Below, one piece after another: positions 1-10,948 of a stretch of DNA of 64,000 bases. Both the position numbers and the translations under genes were made by a program. Under the pieces are notes generated by a model. That model had not been told where the DNA came from, did not search any database, and saw only the letters and a program-made list of their open reading frames with translations. Position 1 is the first letter of the stretch. Each line of letters starts with the position of its first letter. The stretch is from assembly GCF_023065955.2 (NCBI RefSeq), contig NW_026622874.1, positions 22,563,772-22,627,771 of the forward strand. The letters run 5' to 3'. Source of the DNA: Ursus arctos. Its lineage: Eukaryota; Chordata; Mammalia; Carnivora; Ursidae.

Positions 1-1609
1 AGTAAAGCTCTCCTTACCTTAGAGGAGAGTCACGAGATCCTGCCTAAAAATAATGGATTGAGAAATGGAGGGTTGAATATATTGGACGTATCTAAAGGAA
101 TAATAAGAAATGAAATATATCTGGCCGTGGTTGTTGAAGGAAAGTGTAAATGAGCCAAGATCCTCATCTTTCATAAGGGGGCCCATCAGCTACACTTTGA
201 AGTTGATACATCAAAAATAAAGGGTAATAAATTATTGTTGTGGAGGTTCACCTCAGAAGGATTAAAAATAGAAAACTTTTAAGCTGTTACTTCTGGGGAA
301 TGCTATTGAGAAAGACCTTTACTTAAAAAAAAATTACTCTCTAGTACCAACTGAATTTTTATTGCCATGTGGCCATATTTTAAAAGTGATATTTTTAATA
401 TAAAAATAGTTTCTAGAAAAGAGAAGAATTTTTAGGGCAGAAAAAATGATGCAACTGTTTGCGATTACATACCGTCTACCAGCAAGGACCACCAAACACT
501 TTGCAAACATTATCTGATGGTGAGTGTCAGAATCTACATCTTCCAGATGGAGACATTCAGACAAAGATGGAAGTGACTTACCCGTTCTCAGTGCATCTGT
601 GACCAGCCAGTGATAAAACCCAGGCTTCCCGGATTCTGAGGCCAAAGATAGATTTGGATTGATTTCTTCTTGGAAAAACCACCACATATTAGTATGATGG
701 TAGGAGGGAAGAAAGCCAAACTAATAGATGGCACACTCTGTGTTTAGGGCTTGGAAAATGTCTGTATTTTTCCATCTGATAATCTGGTACCAAAATGCAC
801 ATTGCCGGTCAAGAAAAAGGCCATTGCTTCTCTGAAGCACCTGATGGGAATATATATCATTTCAAGAAGTTGTGCCTGCAAAGATAAAAAATAACCATCA
901 CTGTCACAGCCACAATTAATTTTTAAATCTCATTGTATATATAAAGATTTCTGCCATTTTGTGGCTACTTAGGAAAGTATATGGTTAATTAGCTTGATGA
1001 CTAATTGTGATTATTCTGCCATATGCCTCTATTATTAATTCAGACTACTAGCACAGGTGGAAAGGAGGAAAAATATTTGACTGATCTGGATCATTTTATT
1101 TATTGATTTCACTCTTGACATGCATTTTACAATATGTATTTATTTATTTGCCTGGCATCCTATTTAGTTAAAACACTGGAAGGGAGAGAAGGGAAGCCAT
1201 TAAAAGAGCATAGTAGATTCCTCTTGTTTTGTCAGTACTTTTTCCTCTCCTTCTTCCATCCTACTCCTAAAATCACAGACACACACTTCTGAAAACTGGT
1301 CTATATCAGATGACACTGGCCCAATGGCCAAGGTGAGCACAGGACCAAAACAGCTGCAGAATTTCCATGAGAATTTCAAAGAGGGAGTTGTGAGAGCCAG
1401 ACTAAAATTGGCTGTTTTTTTGAGAGAAGGAGAGCTGTTTAAGGTCAGGAGCTATTGGCAGCCATATTTTCTAGCGTGTGGTTGAGAAACAGAGAAAGGA
1501 AGAAGAAAGTCAACATACAGAGAGGAGCGGAGGTGAGAGATGAATGTAGTGCCCATGCATTGACCTTTTCTGATTGTGCTAGAGTATGTATAATTTACCA
1601 GTGTAATCC
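1..1609. other. unique AT-rich sequence
   Basis: Apart from the exon-like block at 582-668, I recognise no repeat or gene here. The sequence is AT-rich with scattered homopolymers and many stops in all frames. A good minus-strand donor (ctaag|gtaagg) lies at the very left edge, near position 18, but no convincing acceptor with a clean open frame pairs with it. Confidence 0.4.
582..668 (-). other. candidate 87-bp exon, unproven
   Basis: Exon-like block on the minus strand. It has a branch-site-like TACTAAT (plus-strand 688-694) about 20 nt before a ttttccaag acceptor, and ends at a consensus gtaagt donor. The length is a multiple of three. The phase 1-1 frame is open and reads ...NPNLSLASESGKPGFYHWLV.... 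A second frame is also open, so the frame is not proven. The open frame runs on past the donor. I do not recognise the protein. Chance pseudo-exons are common in 64 kb of mammalian DNA. Confidence 0.22.
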
Positions 1610-1816
1610 TTTTTTCTTTTTTTTAGAGAGAGTGCGTGCTTGTGCACGTGCATGTGAGTGGGGGAGGGGCAGAGGGCGAGGGAGAGAGAGAATCCCAAGC
1701 AGGTTCCACACTTAGTGTGGAGCCCAACACGGCGCTCAGTCTCCTGATTCTGAGATCATGACCAGAGCAGAAATCAAGAATTGGACACTCAACTGACTAA
1801 GCCACCCAGGCGCCCC
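1610..1816 (-). repeat. Can-SINE (tRNA-Lys-derived SINE)
   Basis: Read on the minus strand, this begins with a GGCGCCTGGGTGGCTTAGTC-like tRNA head, continues through a 'gatttctgctctggtcatgatctcagaatc' type body (seen in complement), and ends in an A-rich tail at 1610-1625. It is fairly diverged, with few CpGs left. It abuts an L1M fragment at 1818. I could not find a clean TSD. Confidence 0.93.
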
Positions 1817-1817
1817 C

Positions 1818-2035
1818 ATTTGAATGTACAATTCAGGGGCATAAAGTACATTACATTGTTGTATCGTTGTACAATCATCACCACCATCCATCTCCAGAAC
1901 TTTTTCATTGTCCCAAACCAAAACTCTGTACCCATTAAACAATACTTCTCCATTTCCCCCATACGCCCAGCCTTTAGTAAATTCTCTTCTATATTCTTTC
2001 TCTTTGAATCTGACTATTCTGGGAATTAATCATTC
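1818..2035 (-). repeat. L1M-type LINE-1 3' fragment
   Basis: The plus strand carries the complement of the old mammalian L1 3' region: 'aatgtacaattcaggggcat', then the 'caatcatcaccaccatccat', 'actctgtacccattaaacaa' and 'ctgactattctgg' blocks in order. No reading frame survives. The sub-family was not determined. Confidence 0.75.
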
Positions 2036-2039
2036 TTAC

Positions 2040-2705
2040 CAGGGTACTGTTGAAAGCTGTGTCAGCAATTTATTGTCTCTCAGATCTAATACAGGATCTG
2101 CAATAATGGATGGAATTCCTTTAAGCATTTCTCCTCTACAAAGAGCACCTGTTAAGCTTTCTCAGCAGAGGGTACTAGAGGGATAATGCAGGAGGAGGGT
2201 ACGTTCTGCTGGTTCTGGCAGCCACATTGTCAGTTGGTGGTACTCTGACCCAGCCACTGGCCCAGAACTCATGGCCCCTTGGTGACTTTACAGCCTCAAT
2301 CTGGCCAATGATTACCTTTCCGTGGCCATCTTGACATAGACACCATATATTCCAGGCCTCCTGTCTGCAATGGTACCTACTCTCTCTGTGTGCTTATGTG
2401 CCAGACCCCTGGCTGCAGTTTTTCTATGTTCCACCTGTGCCCCAGGAAACTGCTTCCTGCTTGCCACTGATTGCAGACGAGCTCTGGTCTGGGTAAATCT
2501 CTCTGCCATCCAGTGGTTGCAATCCCAGCCTTAGGAGGGGGGGGTCCCCTTTTATATCTGTTCCTCCTTGGGTACTCTCCCTCAGCCCTAGGGTACCATA
2601 AAGTTCTCTTTATTTTACAAGCATTCTTTTATCAAAATTTTTAAAATATTTATATTAAACTTCCCTTATTTAAGTCATGGTGTGGTTTTTGCCTGATGTT
2701 TACAT
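2040..2705 (+). repeat. possible ancient ERVL-like LTR
   Basis: The segment contains 'ctcagcagagggtactagag', 'ggttctggcagccacattg', 'gcttgccactgattgcagac' and 'tactctccctcagccctagg', which I associate with an old mammalian LTR, though I cannot name the family securely. An ATTAAA-type signal lies near the right end (2655-2660). There is no clear TG...CA border or TSD. It could instead be another ancient interspersed repeat. Confidence 0.4.
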
Positions 2706-4485
2706 CTGGCAGATATAAACCAGGGTAGTTCACAAAGTAGAGTGTGCGGTTGCCTTCTCTAGAGACGGGAGGGAAAGTCCTGACTGCATTTGAAGCGCTG
2801 GCGCTAGTTTATTTCTGAAATCTACTATCTACTTACTAACTACTATCTTCCCGAGACAAATTTGTTCCTTTAAAATAAATTTAAGCTTTTGTCTTTAGGA
2901 AAGCTTAAGTGTGTTTCTGTTACTCAAAACCAAGGGCGTTATCACTGATAAAGATGTAGTTTCACATGCTTTCAAATATGGCTCAGTGAAAGGGAGAGAG
3001 GGGCAAAGAAAGATGACTCTAAAGGCAGGAAAAAGAGAGGAAGGAAGACTATGCCGAGGATTAACATGGCAGCAGATTCTCAGTTGAGCTTGATGTTGGT
3101 GTTAGGGCTTCAGGTTCTGTGACTCACCTCTCGTCTCCACTGGGAAACTCACCCAAAAGGAGCCAAGTGGGGCACTGGCCCAGTGATTCTGAATGCGAAG
3201 GAATATGGCTGAGGTCCTACTCCCATGGCAACGGGACTTTGGGATCTGCTCACCCAGTGCGTATCTGAGAGTTGGGTGTGAAGAGCCAACCCAAGTTCAC
3301 CTACCAGGCAGCTGTGAGGACCAGGGCTGCCTCACACCCTCAACTACCAAAGGGTAGAGTAGAAACCCACTAGCTGGCAGCACACTTCCAGTGAAGGGAA
3401 CATTCTGGACTGGTTTTGCTCAGCAGACAGAGTAAGTCCCTGCCCATTAGTAAAACATGTCCTAGTGAATGTCAGACTTTTGCCAATCACATGTGCCATT
3501 TTTGTCTGAGAAGCAGTGAGCAATGGGGACGAGAGAGAGAGCTGAAAGCTTCCTCCTCTGCATTTCTCCTCATAAGAAGAAACTACCAAAATGTTAGTGC
3601 TAATTCCCTCCTTCAGAGCCAAGATGGGAATTTAGGGAGACAAAAGGAATACAAACGTCCTCCCTTCCAATAGTTACTTTTACCTTTACCTATCCAATAC
3701 GGTTTTATTAAAAAGAAGTATGCACAGTGTTTGTTGAATTGTACTGATGAATTCTACTAATTCATAAATTATGCTAATCACATAGAACCATTTTTATCTT
3801 TCAAAGTGCCTTTTTTCACAGAAAAAAAAAAGTCATACATCACCCCTCAGCAGAGTGTGCAACTTGACATGCTTTTGCTATGAATGGAGTGAATCTAAGT
3901 GGATCTATCCACTATCGTTTAGAAGTACAAAGTCGTATAAGAAGTCCGCCTCTTCAAAAGGGGGGCATTTCCACTCCTGCTGTGCTTCCCTTGGCTTTGC
4001 CATGGAGAAAGATAATTAAGTTTGGCTCCAACCAATCAGAATGGATTGTGAAATAAGAATGGGTATTACAACCAATCAGAACAGACGCCACAGAGAGGGG
4101 CAAGAATGCTGGCTGGAAACAGTTGATCAGGTTATATCGTATGTTCCAGGTGGATACAGCTCCGAATCTGTGAGAATCCAAGTCTAAAATGGTAGAAAGG
4201 TCTGCGGGCAGTTAGGGATTTACGAAGAAGATTTTCCCTGAAACCTACTCTTCCCGAAGCCTTAATCACATCAGTACATTGAAACATAGTTTTTCTAGTT
4301 ACTCTGGCTAAAGCCCTGGAGTCAAGCATTTCTCATCTTTTTACTCTAATTTCCCACATTAGCACTGTACGCAAATGCTGGTCATTCCACCTTCAGAATA
4401 TGACCATTATCGGACTACTTCTCAACACTACTATCACTATTTTCCAGGCCATGCCACCACTGTTTCTTGCCTGGATGGCTGCTGT
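2706..4485. other. unique sequence
   Basis: I recognise no repeat family and no credible coding region. Two identical CCAAT-box motifs occur at 4030-4085 (listed separately). A minus-strand donor (gag|gtgagtc, plus 3121-3127) can be paired with an acceptor-like site near 3189, but the implied peptide is not recognisable. Confidence 0.4.
4030..4085 (+). promoter_or_regulatory. paired CCAAT boxes
   Basis: The 12-mer aaccaatcagaa occurs twice in the same orientation about 41 bp apart, each containing the NF-Y core CCAAT with favourable flanks. A TATA-like 'ttatatcg' follows at about 4133. No transcript is visible, so promoter activity is only a possibility. The pair could also be part of an unrecognised LTR. 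Confidence 0.25.
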
Positions 4486-4489
4486 GGTC

Positions 4490-4705
4490 TCCTCCCTGTC
4501 TGCTTCCCCACTTCAGTCTATTCTAAACCTGACAGCCACAGGGATTCCATTAAAATAGAAGTTAGGTGGTCTTACTCTTCTGGAAACCCTCCAATGGCTT
4601 CTCATCTCACAGTAAAAGCCAAAGGACTTATACTGGCCTGCAAAGCCCTACATCCTCTAGATTCCCATTACCTCCTTTCTGACTTTATCTCCCACTAGCT
4701 CAGTG
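4490..4705 (+). repeat. L2 LINE, left part
   Basis: Sense-strand L2 sequence with the 'ctccaatggcttctcatctc' and 'ggcctgcaaagccctacatc' blocks typical of the region upstream of the L2 3' end. It is cut at about 4705 by an MLT1 LTR and resumes at about 5333, so the two parts are one element. Confidence 0.8.
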
Positions 4706-5332
4706 TGGTAGACACATGACAAAAACTGGTCCTAATTTTCCACCCTTCACTATATTCACAGCCTTTGCAGTGTGACTTCAAGAGTCTCCCATTAAGAAGT
4801 GGAGTTTGTTCTCCAGCCCTGGAAACTAAGCTGGTCTCCTGAATTGCTTTAGTCAATAAAATGTGGTAGAAGTGTCACTGTTTCAGTTCTAAACCCAGAC
4901 CTTAAGAGGTCTTGTGTGTACTCTCCCTCCTCCCCATCTCCTCTCTCTCTCTTTCGCTCTCCTCCTCTTCTCCTCTTTCTCTCTTTCCTCGCTTCTTTCT
5001 TCCTCTTTTTCCTTTCTCTCCTCTCCCTCCTCCCTCCATACTCCTGCTATGACATGAGAACGGAACATCACACTACTGGGGGATGAGCGGCACAGAAGCA
5101 CATAGAGCAGAGCTAAGTCAACGCGGCTGTCTCATCCAAGAGCCCAGGCAAAGTCGGCAAAATTGTGCTGTCTTGCAGCTGACTGCATAGGCGTGAGTGA
5201 GCCCTGACAAGCTCAGCTCATCTCAACAGAACCACCCAGATGATCTTTCGACTCATGAGTAAAACTAAATGCTATTGTGTACCACCGAGGTTGCCTGTTA
5301 CTCGCTCTTCTTGCGGGATAGGCGACTGATAC
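4706..5332 (+). repeat. MLT1 LTR (ERVL-MaLR), inserted in L2
   Basis: It starts 'tgtggtagacac' and carries the MLT1 blocks in order: 'ttgcagtgtgacttcaagag', 'ttgctttagtcaataaaatg', a CT-rich middle, an 'agaaccacccagatgatc' like block, and the 3' end 'ggcgactgatac'. The CT-rich stretch at 4919-5037 is expanded relative to other copies. It splits an L2 into 4490-4705 and 5333-5797, so it is younger than that L2. Confidence 0.85.
4919..5037. repeat. CT-rich low-complexity tract
   Basis: Nearly pure pyrimidine on the plus strand (ctctcctcctcttc units), lying inside the MLT1 LTR. It explains the Glu/Lys/Arg-rich open frame on the opposite strand, which is therefore not a gene. Confidence 0.85.
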
Positions 5333-5797
5333 ATTCCCCTTGCTCGATCTCCTCCAGCCATAACAGCCCTCCAGAAAACACCAGTCACATTTCTACCTCG
5401 GACGCTTTGTACTTGCTGTTTCCTCGGGCTAGAATCCTCTTCCCTGATCCACCTCACTCCCAATAGCTGCGTGCCTCGATCCCGAAGCTCCTTCAGATCT
5501 TTTCTCAAATGTCTCCTACTTAGTGAGCTCTCATCTGAACATATCAATGCAATCTTCTTCTAGCACGTCCTATGCTTTCTTTTCAACTTTAACTTCCTCC
5601 TTAGCACTTGTTACTGAATCTAGTTATATATCCCTCATCTTTCCTGCTTATTGTCTCACTCCCTCGCAAGCTCCTTGGAAGCAGGGATTTTGGCCAGTTT
5701 TTATTTGCTACGGTATCCCCATGCCTAGAATAGTGCCTGGCACATAAAAATAAAACAATATACATACTTATCAAATAAGCAAATGAATGAATGTGAA
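5333..5797 (+). repeat. L2 LINE, 3' part
   Basis: Continuation of the L2 at 4490-4705: 'tctcctccagccataacagc', a degraded 'ctttgtacttgctgtttcct', 'agtgcctggcacataaaaat', and a terminal 'gaatgaatg'. The tail marks the authentic L2 3' end, so the strand is secure. Confidence 0.88.
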
Positions 5798-5884
5798 TTC
5801 TCCCTGGAATGGTACAGGTGATCAGAAAATGGTTTAATTTTTAAAAACTGCCAAAAGTAAAAATCCCTTAATTGGATTTCCTTA

Positions 5885-6425
5885 ATCTAACTTCTCTTCT
5901 TCTCCGCCACCATGACCCTCGTCACAGCCCCCCCGAGCTTCTGTCTGGATTGCTGCAATTGCTTCCTGACTAGTTTTTCTGCATCTGTCCCCGCTCCATA
6001 CAATCCTTCGCAGCCAGGGTGCTCTTTTAAAAGAGAAAACCTGAGACTGAAATCCTTAGCTTTGCCAAATAGGACCTGCAAGACCTAGCTCCTCCCTCCA
6101 TTCCCATCTGCAACTCACACATGCTCTTCTCACTCTCCTTGCTCGCTTCCCCGTCCTAAGGTTTCTTAATATTGCCATGACCCTTCCTGCTTCGGGACCT
6201 TTCCAGAAGCTGTTCTGGATCCCCGGGAATGCTCAACATCATCCTTTGGCCTAGTCAACCCCTATTCATCCATCTGATCTCATCTCAAGGATCACTTCCT
6301 CGGGAAAGCCTTCATAATTCAACGCTTTTTCTTTAAGGCACACAACACAGTTGATAATGGTAACTTTGTGTAACTTGTTTAATGTCTGCTTTTCCCAACA
6401 TACTGTAAACTCAGTAAGGACCTAA
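5885..6425 (+). repeat. L2 LINE 3' region
   Basis: A second sense L2. Markers in order are 'ggattgctgcaattgcttcc', 'cagccagggtgctc', 'cttcctgcttcgggaccttt', 'aaggatcacttcctcgggaa' and 'gtaaactcagtaaggacct'. It is truncated before the terminal GAATGAAT tail. Confidence 0.85.
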
Positions 6426-6825
6426 ACTATTCACCAGGTCATTTGGCTAAGTTTGGCCTCAGATTCAGATAAGCCTTTAGTAGTTGAGAGACTTGCAGTG
6501 TCAAACAGGAAACCCATGAAGAAAAGATCTTTTGCATAATGAGTTGAGTCTTCCAGGAAAAGCTCAGTCCCGATGATATTTTTGTTCCTCTCTAAAGCCA
6601 CAAAGGTCTATAAGCCACTCCTCACCATGACCACCATCGGTCCATTAGCAATAGAAGCTGGAGAGAATATTGACATCCTACGGGGTTTGTGTTGAAGAGT
6701 GGCCCCCCTCTTGTCATTCTTGCATTGTCATGATTTATGCAATCGAGTATTGCTTTGGAGGACAGCCATTAGCAGCAGAAACGAGCCCAGCAAGAACACA
6801 GAAGCAGAGATGAGCAACTCCAGCT
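6426..6825. other. unique sequence
   Basis: No repeat family, RNA gene or coding region recognised. The stretch separates an L2 from an antisense LTR-like repeat. Confidence 0.4.
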
Positions 6826-7365
6826 AGGATTTTCGTCTTCTGTTGCTGTGAACGAAGCAGATGAAAGCAACACGAATTTATTATCTTACAGTTTCGTGGA
6901 TCGGGAGTCTGAGCACAGCTTCCCTGGACCCTGGCTCAGGGTCTCACAGGGCTGCAGGTGAGGTTGGGCTGCAGTTCTCACCTGAGGTCCTCATCTGAGC
7001 TTGTCCAGGTTGTTGGCAGAATTCCGTTCCTTGTGACTGCAGGAATGAGGTCCCCATTTCCTTGCTAGCCATCAGCCGGGAATCATGCTCAGCTCTCAGA
7101 AGCCACTGGCTTTCCTTGCGACATGGTCCCCATAGGCCGTTCACAACATGGATGTTTATATTTTTCAAGGCCAGCTGGAATGCACTTTTCTGACTTCTTC
7201 CCTGTGACCAGCAGAGAAAGCTCTCTGCTTTGAAAGGGCTGACCTGACAAGGTCAGATCCACCCTGATAAGCTCCCTTCTGCCATACAGCACAACAGAAT
7301 TGCGGGGGTGACACCCCATCCTATTCAGAGGCCCCACTGCACTCGAGGGGATTATAAGGGCCATC
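6826..7365 (-). repeat. MaLR/ERVL-type LTR, antisense
   Basis: The plus strand shows 'aatttattatcttacagttt', 'ggatcgggagtctgagcaca', 'caggttgttggcagaattcc', 'gactgcaggaatgaggtccc' and 'cccactgcactcgaggggat'. I associate this order with an antisense mammalian LTR of the MaLR/ERVL group, but the sub-family is uncertain. The minus-strand open frames here are repeat-derived. Confidence 0.6.
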
Positions 7366-7384
7366 ACGGGGGATCCTGCCTGCT

Positions 7385-7640
7385 TCGGGCAGCTAGGACA
7401 GCTGAGAGTAATAACAAAACCCTGTCATCGTGCTAAGTGCTTCGCAGCATTTAATCTTTAAAATCACCTATGAGGTAAGTCCTATTACTTTCTTTGTTTT
7501 ATAGGCGAAGAAACTGATGCTCAGAGACCAGCTGACTTTGCCCAATTTCACACAATCTGTGATGTGCGGAACCTACATTTTGAGCTCTGGTCTTTCTGAC
7601 TCTAGAACCCATTCTTATCCACTTTATATCATTGAACCTG
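7385..7640 (-). repeat. MIR SINE
   Basis: Complement of the MIR core is visible: 'tgctaagtgcttcgcagcat', 'tcacctatgaggtaagtcct', 'ggcgaagaaactgatgctca', then 'ctctggtctttctgactcta' and 'acccattcttatcca'. The copy is close to full length but diverged. Confidence 0.85.
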
Positions 7641-8695
7641 GATCTCCGTAACCAGTAGAATGACGATTGTTACTGTTTCATGGCTTTAAACACTGGTAGT
7701 CCTGCCCACACCTCAGGAAATAGGTCCTTCCTAACAAATGTTCTTAATTAACTTTTAATTAATTAAAATGTGTCATCCATATCCTACGAAGAACCCTAAC
7801 CAATAATCACTTTAAACTCTTAATGAAACTATTGACTCAGGTATAAACTGGCGGTAAGGGCTTTAGGCATATGGTTACTGGGGCACTGGACACTTGTATA
7901 GTATTGCCAAAATAACACCACTGTTGACTTCCTAGCCACAAGGTTGATAACTTAAGGCTACAAGGGAAGGCTAAGACTGCCATTTGCCTTAAGTGGTCAG
8001 TGCTGGGATCCCTCATGGCAGGTCAATCGGAACATAGGTATCTTATGACAAAATGCAGAAGGAAGTTCACATCTCCTATGATGCAAGCTAACTAACAAGG
8101 CTTAACCTGGATTCATTATGCCTTTGTGTTTTACTTCCAGTTTATAAGAAATAAGTGGGCTAGAGAAACAAGTTAAATAATACCACAGAGAAGCAACTAG
8201 CCAAATCCAGAAGTTGGGATATTTTATAGATAATTGCCCAAATCCATTTAACAAGCATGATATCATGTCTATGCTTGGCAAAAGAGCTTAAGAAATACCC
8301 ATGCAACAATAATGATATATATTTATGCCGGAGTTTTATATTTGTCCCTAATTGGACAAACCAGCTAGACAGGACATCTGGGAGATGATTTAGGTAGTCA
8401 GATGTGGACCGGGCATTAGATAAGATGTATTGACATGGAAAGTTTCAGATTATTAACCTAAAAAAGAAAGCAGTTACAAAACAGTTTATAACAACTTAAA
8501 AAATTGTATTTTTCTCATTTTGGAAAAGATGTAAAAATACATAAAAATTCTGGAAGGATATACAATAAGATTAACACTGGCAATAGATGGTGGAAACAGT
8601 GTTTTTATTTTCTTATTTTTGTTTACCTGTACATGTGATGCTTTGTCATTGTAAGAGATTTTTACTTTAATAAGAAGGAAGGAAAGTCATCAGTA
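7641..8695. other. unique sequence
   Basis: About 1 kb of AT-rich sequence in which I recognise no repeat, RNA or coding signal. TAATTAATTAA-type runs occur at 7745-7765. Confidence 0.4.
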
Positions 8696-8699
8696 TATA

Positions 8700-9066
8700 A
8701 GTTTTAGCCTAAGCCATGGGAGTAAGTGAGATGCCCCAGGGAAGGGGCTATAAAGAATAAGAGGGCTAAGAATGCGGCATTTCAGAAACAGCAAGATTTC
8801 AGAGAGAAGACTGGGGAAGGAGAGCTGCTCAGAGAGGGAGGAGGAGCCACGAGGGAACAGAAGAAGCAGGAAGGTCAGGGAAGGAGAGTGTTTCCAGAAG
8901 GCGGGGATAGTCAGGTGTATCAAGTGCTAAGGGTGAGCAAGGAGGAGGAGGAGGAAGAGGCCGCTCACTTTACTAAGTCAAGGCACGTGGAGGTAAAAGG
9001 AACGACAGACGGCTCCTGCGAGGAGTTGGTAATGCGGGGAGGGACACAAGACAGTAACCGGAGGTA
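8700..9066 (-). repeat. L2 LINE, internal/3' region, antisense
   Basis: Purine-rich plus strand with 'ggaaggagagtgtttccaga', 'caggtgtatcaagtgctaag' and 'aagtcaaggcacgtggaggt', matching the complement of the L2 part upstream of its 3' end. The plus-strand open frame rich in Glu, Arg and Lys here is a by-product of this purine bias. Confidence 0.6.
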
Positions 9067-9845
9067 AGCAGCAGTGCCCATCTTTGCACAAGGAGGTGGG
9101 CAGGGACGAGTTGCCACTCAGGTGTGTTCCAGGTAAAGGACCCCCCCTCCAACTCCTTTATCCAGCCATAGTGGCGCCCCCTGGAGGATGGAAAGGGAAG
9201 GCTCTATGAAGCCGGCGGAGGGAAGAGTTGGAGGCCAGTGGGAATGAAGACATTGAAAACCCAAGAGAAGGAAGGATGGTTTACGGCACAGGATGATGCC
9301 CAGGCGACAGAGCAGGGAACCAGGTGGAGAGCAGAGGAGGCCGATGAGCCTGCGCGGGACTGAGGCGGGTCTCCTGTGAATCAGAGTGAACGTTCAGGAG
9401 CCAGGAGCCAAACCAGGTGACTCTCGGCTTCTGTTTGAGTCTCCAAACTGGTGAGGATTACCAATGATAAATATACTTGGAAAGCAGATTTCCAAGGGGC
9501 AGTGTGCTGGCTTTGGAGCTCTGCAAAGCCCCGTTAGCAGGCACCAGGTCATGCGGGCCTCACACATTATTGAGGCGGGAGGCTGCCAACATGATGGGAT
9601 TTGAGGGGTGGCAGAAGGCCCATTACCCTGGGAATATCTCCCAAGGGTTTTTCCTTAATGACCGGTGGTGTGATGAAGTGAACAGACAGTGCACGATTTG
9701 GGGTCCGCAGACGAGTTTACCATCCATCCCCTCTGTCACATATACTTTTTGACAGTTTGACTTGCTTCAGTAAACATTTATCAAATACCCACAGGGTACA
9801 AAGGGCACTCTTCTCTGTACAGCCCATGATATTTCATTTGATCCA
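9067..9845. other. unique sequence, moderate GC
   Basis: No confident repeat. A short 'cagtaaacatttatcaaata' at 9769-9788 resembles the complement of the L2 3' end but is too short to call. No credible gene. Confidence 0.35.
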
Positions 9846-9847
9846 GA

Positions 9848-9955
9848 ATCTGTTCGGAGAAGGGGCTGGAATATTCTGGGACTGTGCCTGCATTAAGAAA
9901 TATACCCCAGTTCTTGTGGGCCTGGATCAGAGAAATACCTTCCTGAAAAAAATAA
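9848..9955 (-). repeat. diverged direct repeat, copy A
   Basis: This pairs with 10949-11053 in the same orientation. The first 33 bases differ at only 2 positions, and the remainder aligns with gaps down to a shared run of A's. On the minus strand both copies begin with a T-run followed by (C/T)AG, and both encode an YSSPFS(E/K)QILD-like string. Either an old local duplication or two copies of an unrecognised interspersed repeat. The strand given is the side with the shared peptide. Confidence 0.6.
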
Positions 9956-10208
9956 GCCTGAAGAAAGAACAAAGTTGCAATATTCAGTCTGATCATTTCC
10001 TTTCCTTCTCTGTGCTCTCTTCCCATTGCCCCATCACTCGATCAGAAAACCCCAGTGTCTTCTGGCCCCTTCTGCCCCACCCAGTCCCGCCCTGGTGCTG
10101 CTGACCACAACAGCAAACTGTCCCTGGGTCAGCGGGTCTCAGATGTGCACACAAACACTCCGAACTAGGGCTTCACAGAGACCACAGCCGTCTTCCGGGG
10201 GATCCGGC

Positions 10209-10230
10209 AGCTGCTCGGGGTCGAGCAGCT
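10209..10230. other. perfect 8-bp inverted repeat
   Basis: agctgctc and its exact complement gagcagct are separated by ggggtc, forming a short GC-rich hairpin. An E-box CAGCTG overlaps the left arm. This could occur by chance. Confidence 0.4.
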
Positions 10231-10948
10231 CAGAGGGCATTAATCAAGGGTTATTCCCCACCGCTCTGCTTGCTGTGTCAGTTAGATCTGGGACAGGCTG
10301 TTGGTCAGAGGGTTTTCTCCCTGCTGCCTATTTGTAGACACTCATCTGTCCAATTTATCCTTCAGGCAACACTTTGCAGGACAGGAGCGGCTTCCCCCAT
10401 TGCCCTCACAGCTTTAGAAGCTCTGGGGCTTTGCACAAGTGTGCACCAAGTGGAGAGACTCCAGCCAAGAGAGGAGCGTGGGAAGGAAAACTGCAACGGG
10501 AGGGCGAGCTGAAAGGTGCGGGGCCATTAATTACAGCTCAGTGGGGACAGGGAAGGAAACAGCAACTCGGAGTGGAGCTCCAGAGCAAAGCAAACAGGAA
10601 GGTTTTAATGAGAAAGTCCCCAAGAGGAAATGACTCAATGGTTTGGAAAGAGTGGGCTCCAGCAGGGCTGGAGGCAACACGTATAGCCCCATCCAGAGGG
10701 AGGGAGGGGAGTCGGCCGGGGGAGCGGGGGGGGGGGGGCCACACCTGGGAGGGGCAGGACTTTCTTTCTGGCACCAACACAAAGCAACCAGCCTCATTGT
10801 CTGCTCAGGGTTTTGCCCCACGTGCCCCTGGAATGGGGGCTGGAGAAGGGAGTCTGAGGGCAGGAACAGCTGATGCATCTGCTGCAAGACTGAGAAAAGC
10901 ATCTTGAGTCTCCGTATGGGAAGGGAGGTTGAGAACGCGTGGTCAAGG

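Noticed and set aside
18..91. Possible small exon at the left edge with a strong gtaagg donor
   Set aside because: The best acceptor leaves only a frame that runs into a stop before the donor; a 26-bp alternative is too short to credit.
3127..3189. Exon-like segment with a gtgagt donor on the minus strand
   Set aside because: Weak polypyrimidine tract and unrecognised short peptide, no better than chance expectation.
4889..5101. Charged coiled-coil-like frame on the minus strand
   Set aside because: Translation of the CT-rich tract inside an MLT1 LTR.
8726..9067. 113-codon Glu/Arg/Lys-rich frame
   Set aside because: It lies in a purine-rich antisense L2; the composition comes from the repeat.
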